64,000 bases of DNA, from NCBI GenBank assembly GCA_945883795.1, contig CAMCYC010000004.1:1-64000 (forward strand). The letters run 5' to 3'. The notes under the pieces were generated by a model. That model worked only from the letters and a program-made list of their open reading frames with translations. It made no database searches and was not told where the DNA came from. The translations under genes were made by a program, and so were the position numbers. Below are positions 7,958-17,279 of this stretch, piece after piece. Each line of letters begins with the position of its first letter. Within the stretch, counting starts at the first letter, position 1. The DNA comes from Sulfurimonas crateris. Its GTDB lineage: Bacteria > Campylobacterota > Campylobacteria > Campylobacterales > Sulfurimonadaceae.

Positions 7958-10948
7958 ATGTCACAAACTGCTTTATTTCAATACTTTAAAACTGAAAAAA
8001 AACAAAATCTTGAATTACTTATTTGCGAAGATGCAAAAGAGGCTCATGAACTTCAAAGTGTAGCTCAATTTTTAAAAAAAGATGTAGTTATATTTCCTGA
8101 TTTTCGTCCTACTTTTGGGGATGATTTGCGTTCATATAAAGAGGAATTGCATCATCTTTTTTCAGCTTTAAGAATTTATTATAGTGCAAAGAAAAAACCT
8201 CTTCTTATATCGCCTTTAAAAACTTTACTTTTTCCTATGCCAAAAGAGAAACTTCTACAATCAATTTTTCTTGAATTTGGGCAAAAACTAGATTTACACA
8301 TTTTTAAAGAGCAGATGCTTTTTTGGGGTTATACTTTTGTTGACATGGTGCAAGTAGAGGGTGAAATCTCTTTTCGTGGCGATATTATAGATATTTTTAC
8401 ACCATCAAGCGAAAATCCTATCAGAATTTCACTTTTTGATACAGAGATAGAGCAAATGAAGTTTTTTGAATTGGAATCTCAAAGAACACTCAAAGAGGAA
8501 CTAGAGCGTTTTGAAATTACAAGTGCATTTTACTCTTTGGATGAGGTAGCATTTAATCTCTTAAATGAACGGGTTCAAAACTCTGAATTTGATTGTTTAT
8601 CAAAAGATATTGCTTCTCTTGGCTATTGGCATTTAGAAGATTTTGGTGCAAATTTTTTAGAGGGTAAAAATGTAAAACTCTCACGAGGATTGGACAATCT
8701 TTTAAAAGATGCGTATGGTATCAATAATCCAACTATCTCTAGGGAGTGTTTTAATCTTGAAGTTTTACCTGAAAGTGAACATTATCAAGAGTTGGTTGTA
8801 ACAGACATTAGCACTCTTTTCAAAGTGCATAAAGATAAAAAAATTACTATTATCGCTACCAATAAAGCTTCCATAAAACAAGTTGGCATTTATGAGTATC
8901 AAAATATCACAGAAGTGTATGCTCCTTATATTTTAAATATTATCTCAAAAGATGAGCTTATTATTTCGCTTAATAAGCCCGAAAAAAAGCGACGAAGAAG
9001 AAAAAGTGCGATACTTCTTGATGATTTAAAAGTTGGTGATTATGTTGTACATGAAGATTATGGAGTGGGTATTTTTGAGGGGATTGAACAAGCTCAAATT
9101 CTCGGTGGTGTAAAAGATTTTATTGTTATCAAATATGTAGGCGATGATAAAATTTTACTCCCCGTTGAAAATCTTGATTTCATAGACCGTTACATTGCTT
9201 CTGGTGGTTCAACTCCAATTTTGGATAGGCTTGGCAAAGGAAGTTTTGGTAAGCTTAAAGAAAAAGTAAAACAACGCCTCTTTGAAATAGCAGGAACGAT
9301 TGTAAACACAGCAGCAGCAAGAGCCTTGATAAAAGCTCCTGTTATTCATGTAGATAAAAAAGAGTTAGAAGCATTTCAAAAAGAAGCAGGATTTATCTAT
9401 ACGCAAGACCAAATTCAATCAATTGACGAGATTATTTCACAAATAGAATCTGGATATATTATGGATAGACTTCTCAGTGGTGATGTTGGTTTTGGTAAAA
9501 CTGAAGTTGCCATGAATGCTATTTTTGCAGCGTATAAATCAGGGTTTCAGTCTGCTTTAATTGTACCAACAACGCTTCTTTCCGCACAACATTTTCGCTC
9601 ATTAAAAGAAAGGTTTGAAAATTTAGGGATAAAAATTGCAAAACTAGATAGATTTGTGAGTGCAAAAGAGAGAACGAATATTATTAAATCTTTAGCTCAT
9701 GGTAGTGTCGATGCTGTTGTTGGAACTCACTCTTTATTTGGACTTGAGTTTAAAAAATTAGGACTTGTAATTATTGATGAAGAGCATAAATTTGGTGTAA
9801 AACAAAAAGAGCAAATAAAAGAGATTTATCATAATGTACATCTTTTATCTATGAGTGCCACACCAATACCCCGTTCACTCAATCAGGCCATGAGTTCTAT
9901 AAAGACTATGAGTCAGCTTTTAACACCTCCGAGCGAGCGACAAGGGGTGAGAACTTTTGTCAAAGAATATGATGAAAAATTAATAAAAGAGGTTGTTCTG
10001 CGAGAGCTTCGTCGTGGCGGACAGGTGTTTTATGTGCATAATTCTATAGACCACATGCCAATAAAATTGGGAGAGATTAAAGCACTTTTACCAAATCTTA
10101 GAGTTGTAATGCTTCATTCTCAAATTTCATCCGCTCAGACAGAACAGGAACTTTTAAAGTTTGAGGCTGGGGAATATGACATGATGTTAGCTACTTCTAT
10201 TATTGAATCAGGAATTCACATGCCACGAGTGAATACTATTATAGTTGATGGTGCTGATAGATTTGGAATAGCAGACCTACATCAGCTTCGTGGACGAGTT
10301 GGGCGAGGACATTATGAGGGGTTTGCTTATTTAATTGTTAAAGAAAAAGAGCTTCTTACAGATGAAGCAAAAAAACGACTTTTAGCACTTGAATCAAACT
10401 CATTTTTGGGAAGTGGTTCAGTTTTGGCATACCATGATTTAGAGATAAGAGGTGGTGGCAATTTAGTTGGTGATGCACAAAGTGGACATATTAAAAATAT
10501 TGGTTATTCCCTTTATCTTAGAATGTTAGAAGATGCGATAAAACAGTTGAGTAATACAGTTGAGACACCACGAGCAAAAGTGGATATAAAACTAAGTATT
10601 TCAGCGTATATATCTGATGAGGTGGTCAAAGAAGATAGGCTTCGTTTGGATATTTATAGAAGACTTTCTGCATGTGAGAATGCAGTTGAGGTTTATGAGA
10701 TTGAAGAAGAAGTTATTGATAGATTTGGAGAGCTTGATAATCCCACAAAACAGTTTTTTGAACTGATGGTAATTAAGCTTTTAAGTTTAGAAAAAAATAT
10801 AAAATCTGTTTCTAATTACGGGCAAAATATCTCATTTACCTACATGAATGAATCAAAAGAGAGTGTGAAATCAAAAAGTAAAGATGACGATGATATTATC
10901 AAAGAAACGCTTTACTATCTTAGAAATAACAAACCAAAGGTACTTTAG
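7958..10948 (+). CDS. mfd: Transcription-repair coupling factor Mfd
   Basis: The 996-residue SF2 translocase removes stalled RNA polymerase at lesions and recruits UvrA. Visible parts are a UvrB-like N-terminal module, the RNA-polymerase-interacting domain near residues 355-410 (LKVGDYVVHEDYGVG), Walker A GDVGFGKTE near 508, the DEEH box near 607, MSATPIPRSLN near 631, and helicase motif VI RGRVGRG near 780. It is shorter than E. coli Mfd (1148 residues), as is usual in Campylobacterota. A good ribosome binding site (AGGAAAA) precedes the ATG. The stop codon shares one base with the next start. Confidence 0.96.
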   Translation: MSQTALFQYFKTEKKQNLELLICEDAKEAHELQSVAQFLKKDVVIFPDFRPTFGDDLRSYKEELHHLFSALRIYYSAKKKPLLISPLKTLLFPMPKEKLLQSIFLEFGQKLDLHIFKEQMLFWGYTFVDMVQVEGEISFRGDIIDIFTPSSENPIRISLFDTEIEQMKFFELESQRTLKEELERFEITSAFYSLDEVAFNLLNERVQNSEFDCLSKDIASLGYWHLEDFGANFLEGKNVKLSRGLDNLLKDAYGINNPTISRECFNLEVLPESEHYQELVVTDISTLFKVHKDKKITIIATNKASIKQVGIYEYQNITEVYAPYILNIISKDELIISLNKPEKKRRRRKSAILLDDLKVGDYVVHEDYGVGIFEGIEQAQILGGVKDFIVIKYVGDDKILLPVENLDFIDRYIASGGSTPILDRLGKGSFGKLKEKVKQRLFEIAGTIVNTAAARALIKAPVIHVDKKELEAFQKEAGFIYTQDQIQSIDEIISQIESGYIMDRLLSGDVGFGKTEVAMNAIFAAYKSGFQSALIVPTTLLSAQHFRSLKERFENLGIKIAKLDRFVSAKERTNIIKSLAHGSVDAVVGTHSLFGLEFKKLGLVIIDEEHKFGVKQKEQIKEIYHNVHLLSMSATPIPRSLNQAMSSIKTMSQLLTPPSERQGVRTFVKEYDEKLIKEVVLRELRRGGQVFYVHNSIDHMPIKLGEIKALLPNLRVVMLHSQISSAQTEQELLKFEAGEYDMMLATSIIESGIHMPRVNTIIVDGADRFGIADLHQLRGRVGRGHYEGFAYLIVKEKELLTDEAKKRLLALESNSFLGSGSVLAYHDLEIRGGGNLVGDAQSGHIKNIGYSLYLRMLEDAIKQLSNTVETPRAKVDIKLSISAYISDEVVKEDRLRLDIYRRLSACENAVEVYEIEEEVIDRFGELDNPTKQFFELMVIKLLSLEKNIKSVSNYGQNISFTYMNESKESVKSKSKDDDDIIKETLYYLRNNKPKVL

Positions 10949-11757
10949 TGAGAATTGCATTTATAGGTGATATAGTTGGTCGTCCTGGTCGTGAAATGGT
11001 AAAAAAATATTTATTAAAAATAAAAAAAGAGCATGGAATTGATTTTGTAATTGCAAATTATGAAAATGCTTCTCATGGATTTGGTCTGACTGCTCAAAAT
11101 GCAAATGAACTTTTTAGTTATGGAATCAACTGCATGACAGGTGGAAATCATAGTTGGGATAAAAAAGAGGTAATCCCTTTATTTAAAACACATGAGATAT
11201 TGCGTCCTCATAACTATCCAGAAGAAGTGAACGGAACTGGTTGTAAGGTATATGAAATTAGCGGTGAAAAATTAGCGGTTTTAAATCTTATGGGACATTA
11301 CGGTATGCCTTATACAGATAACGCTTTTAAATGTGCAAAAACAAGTGTTACATCTTTGCAAAATGATGGGATAAAAAATATATTTATAGATTTTCATGCA
11401 GAGGCTACAAGTGAAAAAAGAGGCATGATGATGTTACTTCAAGGTCATGTAAGTGCTATTATTGGCACACATACACATGTCAGCACTGATGATTTTCAAA
11501 TAGCCAATGGTACAGCGTATTTAACAGACATAGGTTTGAGCGGATGTAGAGATAATGTGATAGGGGTTGATTCAAAAGTACCATTACGAAACTTTTTGAC
11601 TGGCTTAAAAGAGCATTTCGATATTCCAAAATCTTGTAAAAAAATACTTCAAATTGCGATTATGGATTTTACAGATGGGATTTGTTCTCAGGCTTTTAAG
11701 TTGAAATATTTTGATAATGAGAAAGTTGTTAGAAATGAAGCTTGGCTAGAAGAGTAA
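10948..11757 (+). CDS. YmdB-family metallophosphoesterase (TIGR00282 type)
   Basis: The 269-residue cytoplasmic protein matches the YmdB/TIGR00282 group of calcineurin-like phosphoesterases: GDIVGRPGRE at the N-terminus, NYENASHGFG, TGGNHSWDK near 65 and GTHTHVSTDD near 173 carry the Asp, Asn and His metal ligands. Bacillus YmdB cleaves 2',3'-cyclic nucleotides and influences biofilm and motility decisions; the substrate here is unknown. It starts with GTG, sharing a base with the mfd stop, and closes this operon. The next gene converges on it after 4 bases. Confidence 0.9.
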   Translation: MRIAFIGDIVGRPGREMVKKYLLKIKKEHGIDFVIANYENASHGFGLTAQNANELFSYGINCMTGGNHSWDKKEVIPLFKTHEILRPHNYPEEVNGTGCKVYEISGEKLAVLNLMGHYGMPYTDNAFKCAKTSVTSLQNDGIKNIFIDFHAEATSEKRGMMMLLQGHVSAIIGTHTHVSTDDFQIANGTAYLTDIGLSGCRDNVIGVDSKVPLRNFLTGLKEHFDIPKSCKKILQIAIMDFTDGICSQAFKLKYFDNEKVVRNEAWLEE

Positions 11758-11761
11758 AAAT

Positions 11762-12256
11762 TTAAGCTGTTATTTTATAGTAATTATCATTTGAAATGTA
11801 AGTATTAACCATGCCTCTACGCATATTTTGCTCTTGGAGTTCTTGTACATTTTGAGGTAATTTTGTATCAATTCTTGGTGTTTGGTCCATTGTGAATTGT
11901 GGTTTTCTTACAAGAGAAAATTTTTGTCCATTCTCTTGATACGCTACTTTTGCCGTTTCTAGTGTTTGTTTCGAACTTAGTTCTTTTGTTAATTGTTCTT
12001 GTTTATTGAGTGTAGTATTTTGAGAATCTTGAAATTTTTGAGATTTTCTCTCCAATTCAAATCTATTTCTTAAAGATTTATTACTCCAAACATAATCAAG
12101 TGGTAAAATAGAAAGAAGAGATGATTCCACTGCTGGTTGTTGTTCAAGAACTTTGGAATTAAAAGATGAATCACTCGGCACATCTTGAATTCTTCTGCGT
12201 TCATTTTTATTTGAAGTATCGGCTTGAATATATGTATTATAGGATGAGACAAACAT
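11762..12256 (-). CDS. Conserved hypothetical protein, polar, unknown function
   Basis: The 164-residue protein has no signal peptide, membrane segment or catalytic motif. It is rich in Gln, Asn, Ser and Lys, with a helical, charged middle region (about 60-115) and a C-terminal block (MVNTYISNDNYYKITA) that I associate with unassigned proteins of Campylobacterota. A strong ribosome binding site (AAGGAAGAA) and a TATAAT at 12286-12291 on the same strand support real expression. It converges with the phosphoesterase gene and is divergent from the two-component operon. I do not recognise a function. Confidence 0.7.
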   Translation of the reverse strand: MFVSSYNTYIQADTSNKNERRRIQDVPSDSSFNSKVLEQQPAVESSLLSILPLDYVWSNKSLRNRFELERKSQKFQDSQNTTLNKQEQLTKELSSKQTLETAKVAYQENGQKFSLVRKPQFTMDQTPRIDTKLPQNVQELQEQNMRRGMVNTYISNDNYYKITA

Positions 12257-12285
12257 AATTCTTCCTTATTTCTGTGATAACCATC

Positions 12286-12291
12286 ATTATA
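12286..12291 (-). promoter_or_regulatory. -10 element for the 164-residue hypothetical gene
   Basis: The minus strand reads TATAAT about 30 bases before the ATG at 12256, with an AAGGAAGAA ribosome binding site at 12259-12267 between them. It is a good sigma70-type -10 hexamer without an evident -35 box. Confidence 0.5.
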
Positions 12292-12361
12292 AACAATTTT
12301 AACTTTAAAAGTAATAAAAAAAATGATTTCTTTATGTAATAAAAATATGAAAACATTTTGC

Positions 12362-12367
12362 TACAAT
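12362..12367 (+). promoter_or_regulatory. -10 element for the two-component operon
   Basis: TACAAT lies 43 bases before the response regulator ATG, in an AT-rich stretch with T-rich sequence upstream. The response regulator ATG itself follows AAGGAT. Confidence 0.4.
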
Positions 12368-12409
12368 AACTATAAATAGATAAAAAATAAATTTATAAGG
12401 ATAAATATT

Positions 12410-13084
12410 ATGAGTGCTAAAATAGTTATAGTAGAGGATGAAGAAGATTTATTAGAGTTACTTGAGTATAATCTTGCAAAAGAGGGGTTTGATATCATAG
12501 GTTTTTTAAATACTAAAACAGTGGTTCAAATACTTGAAGAGGAAGATATAGATATGCTTATCATGGATAGGAATCTCCCTGGAGTGGAAGGGAGTGAGTT
12601 TGTAGCGGGTCTTCGTGACAAAGGAATTCTCATTCCAGTGATTTTTTTAAGTGCAAAAAATAGTGATGCTGAAATTGAAGAGGGTTTTTTAAGAGGTGCT
12701 GACGATTATATGACGAAACCTTTTAATATGAAAGAGTTGATTTTAAGAATAAATGCACTTCTTCGCAGGACAACAAAAAAATACAATGAAGGTCAGATTG
12801 CTTATAGAGATTTACTTCTTAATAGCAATACAAGAACACTAAGTATTGAGGGTGAAAAGATTGAAATTACAAAATTAGAATTTGATTTATTATACGAGCT
12901 TATAGTTAATAAAAATAGTGTTTTAGATAGAGATTATTTATTGGATACAGTTTGGGGTGATGCACAAATGTATCAGTACAGAACAGTCAATGTTGCTATT
13001 AATCGTTTAAAAGAGAAAATTGACCCCCTAAAAATAAAAGATTATATACAAACAGTTCGTGGAATAGGATATAAATTGTGTTAA
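12410..13084 (+). CDS. OmpR/PhoB-family response regulator
   Basis: The 224-residue protein has a receiver domain (residues 1-120) with the acidic pair at 10-11, phosphoacceptor Asp53 (MDRNLPG) and Lys103 (TKPF), followed by a winged-helix DNA-binding domain (about 130-222) ending in TVRGIGYKL. It is predicted to be phosphorylated by the kinase encoded immediately downstream, whose GTG start overlaps this gene by 7 bases. The target genes cannot be told from the sequence. Confidence 0.93.
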   Translation: MSAKIVIVEDEEDLLELLEYNLAKEGFDIIGFLNTKTVVQILEEEDIDMLIMDRNLPGVEGSEFVAGLRDKGILIPVIFLSAKNSDAEIEEGFLRGADDYMTKPFNMKELILRINALLRRTTKKYNEGQIAYRDLLLNSNTRTLSIEGEKIEITKLEFDLLYELIVNKNSVLDRDYLLDTVWGDAQMYQYRTVNVAINRLKEKIDPLKIKDYIQTVRGIGYKLC

Positions 13085-14472
13085 AAATTCATCAAATATT
13101 TATGATTAAATTTTTAACGCTCTTTATTGGAGCACTTCTTGTCTCATCCTTAATTAGTTATCTCTCCTTAAAAGAGATAGTTTTGAATCATACAAAAATA
13201 GAGTTACAAAATTCTATTCTTTTGATTGCATTAGATTTAGAAAAGATAGATAATTTAGAAAATTATGCTACAAAAGTTTATAATCAAATAGGCGTTCGAG
13301 TGACTATAATTGATAAGGATGGTTTAGTTATTGCTGAGACAAATGCTGATAAAAGAGCTATGGAAAATCACTCTAATCGGTATGAAATCATGCAGGCAAA
13401 TCAAGAAAAATTTGCTCATATTACGAGATATTCAAAAACAATAGGTGCAGATTTTTTGTATGTTGCAACAAAGATAGAGTATAAAGATAGTTTTCTTTAT
13501 ATCAGGCTTGCTACAAGTTTATCCAAAGTTATGAGTGATTTTTATTCGCTTTGGTTTAAATTAGCAGTCACTTTTGTTGTCATAATTTTATTGGCTTTTT
13601 ATGTTTCAAAAATAATTGGTAAGAGAATATTTTATGATATAGAACAAATTACCCATTATCTCAATGAGATAGCAAATAAAAATTATGGTGCTTTTATTAA
13701 AACAAAATATTGTTATGAGTCTTTGCAAATTTCCTTACTTTTGAAAAATCTTGTAAAAAAATTAAGTAACCGTGAAAAACAAAAACGAAAATATACAGCA
13801 AAATTAAGACTTATGAATAAACAAAGAAATGATATTCTTTCAGCTATTTCACATGAGCTTAAAAATCCTATAGCTTCAATTATGGGTTATGCACAAACGC
13901 TTCAAGAAGATGCACAAATTCACCCTCAGATTCGTGAGAAATTTTTGGAAAAAATCGTTTCCAATGGTAGAAAAATTTCACTCATGTTGGACCGATTATC
14001 TTTATCTGTTAAACTTGAAAATAATGATTTAGAGCTAAATTTAACTACATTTGATTTAAAAATATTAGCCGAAGAGGTTGTTGCCAATTTATTGTCAAAA
14101 TACAAAGATAGACAGATTAAAATAAGTATAGACTCTTGCATTCTTCATGCAGATAAAACAATGATAGAGTTAGTGCTTATAAATTTACTCGATAATGCCT
14201 TGAAATATTCAGAAAGAGAAGTAGAACTTATATGCCATGAAAATGTTATCTCTGTTAAAGATAGAGGAATAGGGATTCAAGAGGAACATATTGAGCAAGT
14301 AAGCAGTAAATTTTATAGAGTACAAAAAAATTCTTGGGATAACTCTATGGGATTAGGTTTATCTTTAGTGAATCATATTTTAAAGGCTCATGGAGCATCA
14401 CTTAAAATCGAATCAACTTTTGGTGTGGGTTCTACTTTTAGTTTTAGTATAAAAAGTGTTCTTAAAAATTAA
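13078..14472 (+). CDS. Membrane sensor histidine kinase
   Basis: The 464-residue kinase has two membrane segments (about 8-28 and 158-180) enclosing a periplasmic sensor region of about 125 residues. These are followed by a linker, a DHp domain with H-box SHELKNPIAS (His near 260) and an HATPase domain with NLLDNALKYS, the G1 box DRGIGI and G2 box MGLGLSLV. Its start is GTG, overlapping the response regulator stop, and no ATG lies near. It forms a cognate pair with the OmpR-type regulator. The periplasmic domain gives no hint of the ligand. Confidence 0.92.
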   Translation: MLKIHQIFMIKFLTLFIGALLVSSLISYLSLKEIVLNHTKIELQNSILLIALDLEKIDNLENYATKVYNQIGVRVTIIDKDGLVIAETNADKRAMENHSNRYEIMQANQEKFAHITRYSKTIGADFLYVATKIEYKDSFLYIRLATSLSKVMSDFYSLWFKLAVTFVVIILLAFYVSKIIGKRIFYDIEQITHYLNEIANKNYGAFIKTKYCYESLQISLLLKNLVKKLSNREKQKRKYTAKLRLMNKQRNDILSAISHELKNPIASIMGYAQTLQEDAQIHPQIREKFLEKIVSNGRKISLMLDRLSLSVKLENNDLELNLTTFDLKILAEEVVANLLSKYKDRQIKISIDSCILHADKTMIELVLINLLDNALKYSEREVELICHENVISVKDRGIGIQEEHIEQVSSKFYRVQKNSWDNSMGLGLSLVNHILKAHGASLKIESTFGVGSTFSFSIKSVLKN

Positions 14473-14510
14473 AATTAAATAATTAGTAATTTGTATCTTC
14501 TCTTTTTATT

Positions 14511-14543
14511 TCCGTTCAAAAGATTCAAATCCTTTTGGATGGA
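14511..14543. terminator. Imperfect hairpin after the kinase gene
   Basis: TCCGTTCAAAAG (14511-14522) pairs imperfectly with CTTTTGGATGGA (14532-14543) across a 9-base loop, with 9 of 12 positions matching. It lies in the 124-base gap after the histidine kinase gene. No T run follows, so it may be a processing or attenuation structure rather than a classical terminator. Confidence 0.3.
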
Positions 14544-14596
14544 ATATTTATTGCTTATTAAAAAGTAGTTATCCTGAAAAAATGATAGGTTCTTAA

Positions 14597-14926
14597 ATGC
14601 ACATAATTGAAAAAAATATAATCCCTCTTTTAGAATTTATAAAAATAGATAAATCTCATGTTAGTTGTCATTTTAGATGTACGACTAAAAATAAAATAGT
14701 TATTTCAACCGTTCCATTTGAACCTTATCATGGAGCAATTATTATAACTTGGCACGAGCTATTTTTGCATCCACTTGAATCGTATAATAGATATTATCAT
14801 ACACCTATTACGATTTATGGTAACGATTCTGATGAAACGATACTTATAAAAGCTTTTCAAAATGTAGCCAATAAATTTATATGGAACTATAGAGAAAAAA
14901 AATATATATACTCATCTGAATCTTAA
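14597..14926 (+). CDS. Hypothetical protein, 109 residues
   Basis: The soluble 109-residue protein has no signal peptide, membrane segment or recognised motif. Notable features are paired cysteines and histidines (SCHFRC type, near residues 24-28) and several aromatic residues (NRYYHTP). The ATG at 14597 has only a weak upstream purine stretch. It converges with the hydrogenase operon, ending 5 bases from the ferredoxin gene stop. I do not recognise the family. Confidence 0.55.
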   Translation: MHIIEKNIIPLLEFIKIDKSHVSCHFRCTTKNKIVISTVPFEPYHGAIIITWHELFLHPLESYNRYYHTPITIYGNDSDETILIKAFQNVANKFIWNYREKKYIYSSES

Positions 14927-14930
14927 ATTG

Positions 14931-15320
14931 CTATTTAAGCTTCTCAAGCTCAAACCACTTTGAATTAACATTATCACTTTTTATTGCTATTTCTGGCTTT
15001 TTATTGCTTTGCCAAAGTGCTTCATCTGGTTTTGGACAAGCTCTGACACACTCTGAACAGTATATGCAAAGATAGGGATTGTAGTTATAAACTAGACCTT
15101 TCTTATTCTTTTCATTTTGAGATGGATTGTCAGATTTTACAAATAAAATTGCCCCTGGCGGACACGCTTTTTCACATTTTAAACAGTATATACATGATTC
15201 TTCTCGATACTCTATTAATCCTCTGTAATCTTTATCTTTTGGTATAGGTGTGAGAGGATAATCTATTGTTTGAGGTTTTCTAAAAAGATTTGTAAATGCT
15301 TTAAAAAATGAGGTAAACAT
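14931..15320 (-). CDS. echF: Ech-type hydrogenase ferredoxin subunit, 2[4Fe-4S]
   Basis: The 129-residue protein carries two 4Fe-4S motifs, CIYCLKCEKACP (near 43-54) and CIYCSECVRACP (near 85-96), like EchF, HyfH and NuoI. It should carry electrons between ferredoxin and the small subunit on the cytoplasmic face of the complex. It is the last gene of the operon, 9 bases after the large subunit. The second motif is followed by KPDEA, typical of the hydrogenase rather than the complex I version. Confidence 0.9.
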   Translation of the reverse strand: MFTSFFKAFTNLFRKPQTIDYPLTPIPKDKDYRGLIEYREESCIYCLKCEKACPPGAILFVKSDNPSQNEKNKKGLVYNYNPYLCIYCSECVRACPKPDEALWQSNKKPEIAIKSDNVNSKWFELEKLK

Positions 15321-15329
15321 CTCTAAAAC

Positions 15330-16415
15330 CTATTTTGCAGTGCATGAAAGGCAAGGGTCAAAAGATGCTAAAATTGCGGGAGCATCTGCATAATTTTCAC
15401 CCATAAATATATGTGAAAAAGCTGGAATAGAAGCAAAAGTGGGTGTTTTAATCCTTACACGCTCAAGCATAGCAGTTCCATTGGCTTTAACATAATACAT
15501 CAGTTCTCCTCTTGGAGCTTCAAACCTTACAACACTTTCCCCATTTGGTTTACCTTTATATTTTGTCTGTATTTCACCCTCTGGAATACCAGCTAAAATA
15601 TTATCACACATCTCAATAGAGTTTAAAATCTCGTTTAGTCTTACAATATTTCTAGCATTAATATCTCCATCGATATGCGTTTGCATCTTAAATCCAATCT
15701 CATGATATGGAAGATATTTTATCTCATTTCTTACATCAATATTAAGCCCAGAAGCACGAGCCAATGGTCCAATAGCATTAAATTTATATGCATCATCAAG
15801 AGACAAAGCTCCTATCCGTTTAAATTTTAAAGAGAGACTCCAGTTATTTGTAAATTCATCTACATAACCCATCACTTTTTCTTTTACTCTATCAAGATTA
15901 TTGACAATTTTTGTTGCAACTTCAAGATTAATATCTCTATTAACTCCGCCAATATTTATATAATCAAATTGGATTCTATTACCAGTCAAAAGTTCTTGTA
16001 TCTCCATAATAAGTTCTCTATCACCCATGATTCTCATAAACATGGCTTCAAATCCTGCATTTTCGCAAGTATGAGAAAGGCAAAGCATATGAGAGTGAAT
16101 GCGGTCTAATTCCAAAAGTAAAATTCTTAAATATTTGGCTTTTGAAGTTACTTCAATATTTAATAGCTCTTCAATAGCTACAGTGTACGAAAGGGAGTGA
16201 GTGATAGCACAAAGTCCACAAACTCTTGCAACAACATAACCGATACCATCGTATTTAAATTTTGTTGTACAAGCTTTTTCTATGCCACGATGCACAAAAC
16301 CAACATCAGAATCAACACCTACAATTTTTTCATTTTCACACTCAAACTTAAATCGTACAGGCTCTAAGAGTGAGATATGTTGTGAACCCAAAGGGATATT
16401 TATTGTCTTTTTCAT
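15330..16415 (-). CDS. echE: Group 4 [NiFe] hydrogenase large subunit, EchE-like
   Basis: The 361-residue subunit holds the NiFe active site: RVCGLCAITHS (Cys66, Cys69) near the N-terminus and DPCLSC (Cys355, Cys358) at the very end. All four metal-binding cysteines are present, so it is a true hydrogenase rather than a NuoD paralogue. Only three residues (TAK) follow the last Cys, so there is no C-terminal extension for a maturation endopeptidase to remove. The ATG at 16415 overlaps the echD stop as ATGA and has GAGGG upstream; a GTG nine bases earlier lacks a spaced binding site. Confidence 0.93.
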   Translation of the reverse strand: MKKTINIPLGSQHISLLEPVRFKFECENEKIVGVDSDVGFVHRGIEKACTTKFKYDGIGYVVARVCGLCAITHSLSYTVAIEELLNIEVTSKAKYLRILLLELDRIHSHMLCLSHTCENAGFEAMFMRIMGDRELIMEIQELLTGNRIQFDYINIGGVNRDINLEVATKIVNNLDRVKEKVMGYVDEFTNNWSLSLKFKRIGALSLDDAYKFNAIGPLARASGLNIDVRNEIKYLPYHEIGFKMQTHIDGDINARNIVRLNEILNSIEMCDNILAGIPEGEIQTKYKGKPNGESVVRFEAPRGELMYYVKANGTAMLERVRIKTPTFASIPAFSHIFMGENYADAPAILASFDPCLSCTAK

Positions 16416-16759
16416 AGTAAACACCCTCTTAGTGGCATCTGAATCGAATCTTTATCGAGGTACAACCCTTTTGCACTTCCCTCAACCTCTACGCCAAACA
16501 TATCTACGAGTTCTCTTTGAGAAATTATTGCTGATGGTATTATATTTACAATCGATGGAATAATATCTTCATATTGAATCTCTACATAAAATATAACTAT
16601 CTCTTCAAGCGTTTCATATTTGGAAAATATCCACTGAACTTCTAGCATATTATCTTGAAGTGCTACACCGTTTATGGTGAGAAAATGCCACTTTTTATAA
16701 TCATAAAAACTTTTAATTTCTTCTACTATATCCAAAAGCGTGACTTTAATTTTCTTCAT
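16412..16759 (-). CDS. echD: Ech-type hydrogenase NuoC-like subunit, EchD
   Basis: The 115-residue protein matches the 30-kDa (NuoC) family: the ISQRELVDMFGVEVEG segment near residues 80-95 is the conserved Ile-x-x-Arg-Glu-x-x-D-x-F-G block that touches the large subunit. It lacks cofactors. It overlaps echC by 14 bases and echE by 4, so translation is coupled. Its short length is typical for EchD. Confidence 0.85.
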   Translation of the reverse strand: MKKIKVTLLDIVEEIKSFYDYKKWHFLTINGVALQDNMLEVQWIFSKYETLEEIVIFYVEIQYEDIIPSIVNIIPSAIISQRELVDMFGVEVEGSAKGLYLDKDSIQMPLRGCLL

Positions 16760-17279
16760 CTTTTTCCCCTACTTTGAGTGCACAGTCTCTTTTATTGATT
16801 ATGCCATCTTTTGTTGAAGCATCTTGAAAAAGCTTCAATGGTTTTTCCATCTTTTTTGTTTTTTGCTCCAAAATATCAAGAGCTTTTACGATTCCATCTA
16901 TAATAAGTTCAGGAGATGCGGCACATCCTGGAATATAAACATCCACTGGAATATATCTATCAATTCCATCTTCAACATTATACATGTCCCGAAAAACTCC
17001 TCCTGTACATGTACAACTTCCAAGCGCTATTACCACTTTTGGCTCTGGCATTTGGGTATAAAGTTCAACCAAACGCTCTCTTGACCTAAATGTAACTGGA
17101 CCTGTTACTAAAAATATATCTGATTGTTTCGGGTTTCCTGTATTTATCACTCCAAACCTTTCTAGGTCATACTTTGGAGAAAGAGCGGCAAGAATTTCTA
17201 TATCGCAACCATTACAACTTCCTGCATTATAATGTAAAATCCATGGCGATTTTTTTCTATACTTTTTGAAATTAAACAT
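16746..17279 (-). CDS. echC: Ech-type hydrogenase small subunit (NuoB-like)
   Basis: The 177-residue protein binds the proximal 4Fe-4S cluster through Cys22 and Cys25 (CNGC), Cys89 (GSCTCTGG) and Cys119 (PGCAASP), the set conserved in NuoB and group 4 hydrogenase small subunits. It lies between the large subunit and the membrane module. It overlaps the NuoH-like gene by 8 bases and echD by 14. Confidence 0.93.
   Translation of the reverse strand: MFNFKKYRKKSPWILHYNAGSCNGCDIEILAALSPKYDLERFGVINTGNPKQSDIFLVTGPVTFRSRERLVELYTQMPEPKVVIALGSCTCTGGVFRDMYNVEDGIDRYIPVDVYIPGCAASPELIIDGIVKALDILEQKTKKMEKPLKLFQDASTKDGIINKRDCALKVGEKDEEN

Noticed and set aside
15330-16415. NuoD-like, non-hydrogenase large subunit
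   Set aside because: All four NiFe-binding Cys residues (RVCGLC and DPCLSC) are present, unlike complex I subunits.
16416-16424. GTG start for echE
   Set aside because: Its GAGG is directly adjacent with no spacing; the ATG at 16415 has GAGGG 8-9 bases upstream and an ATGA overlap with echD.
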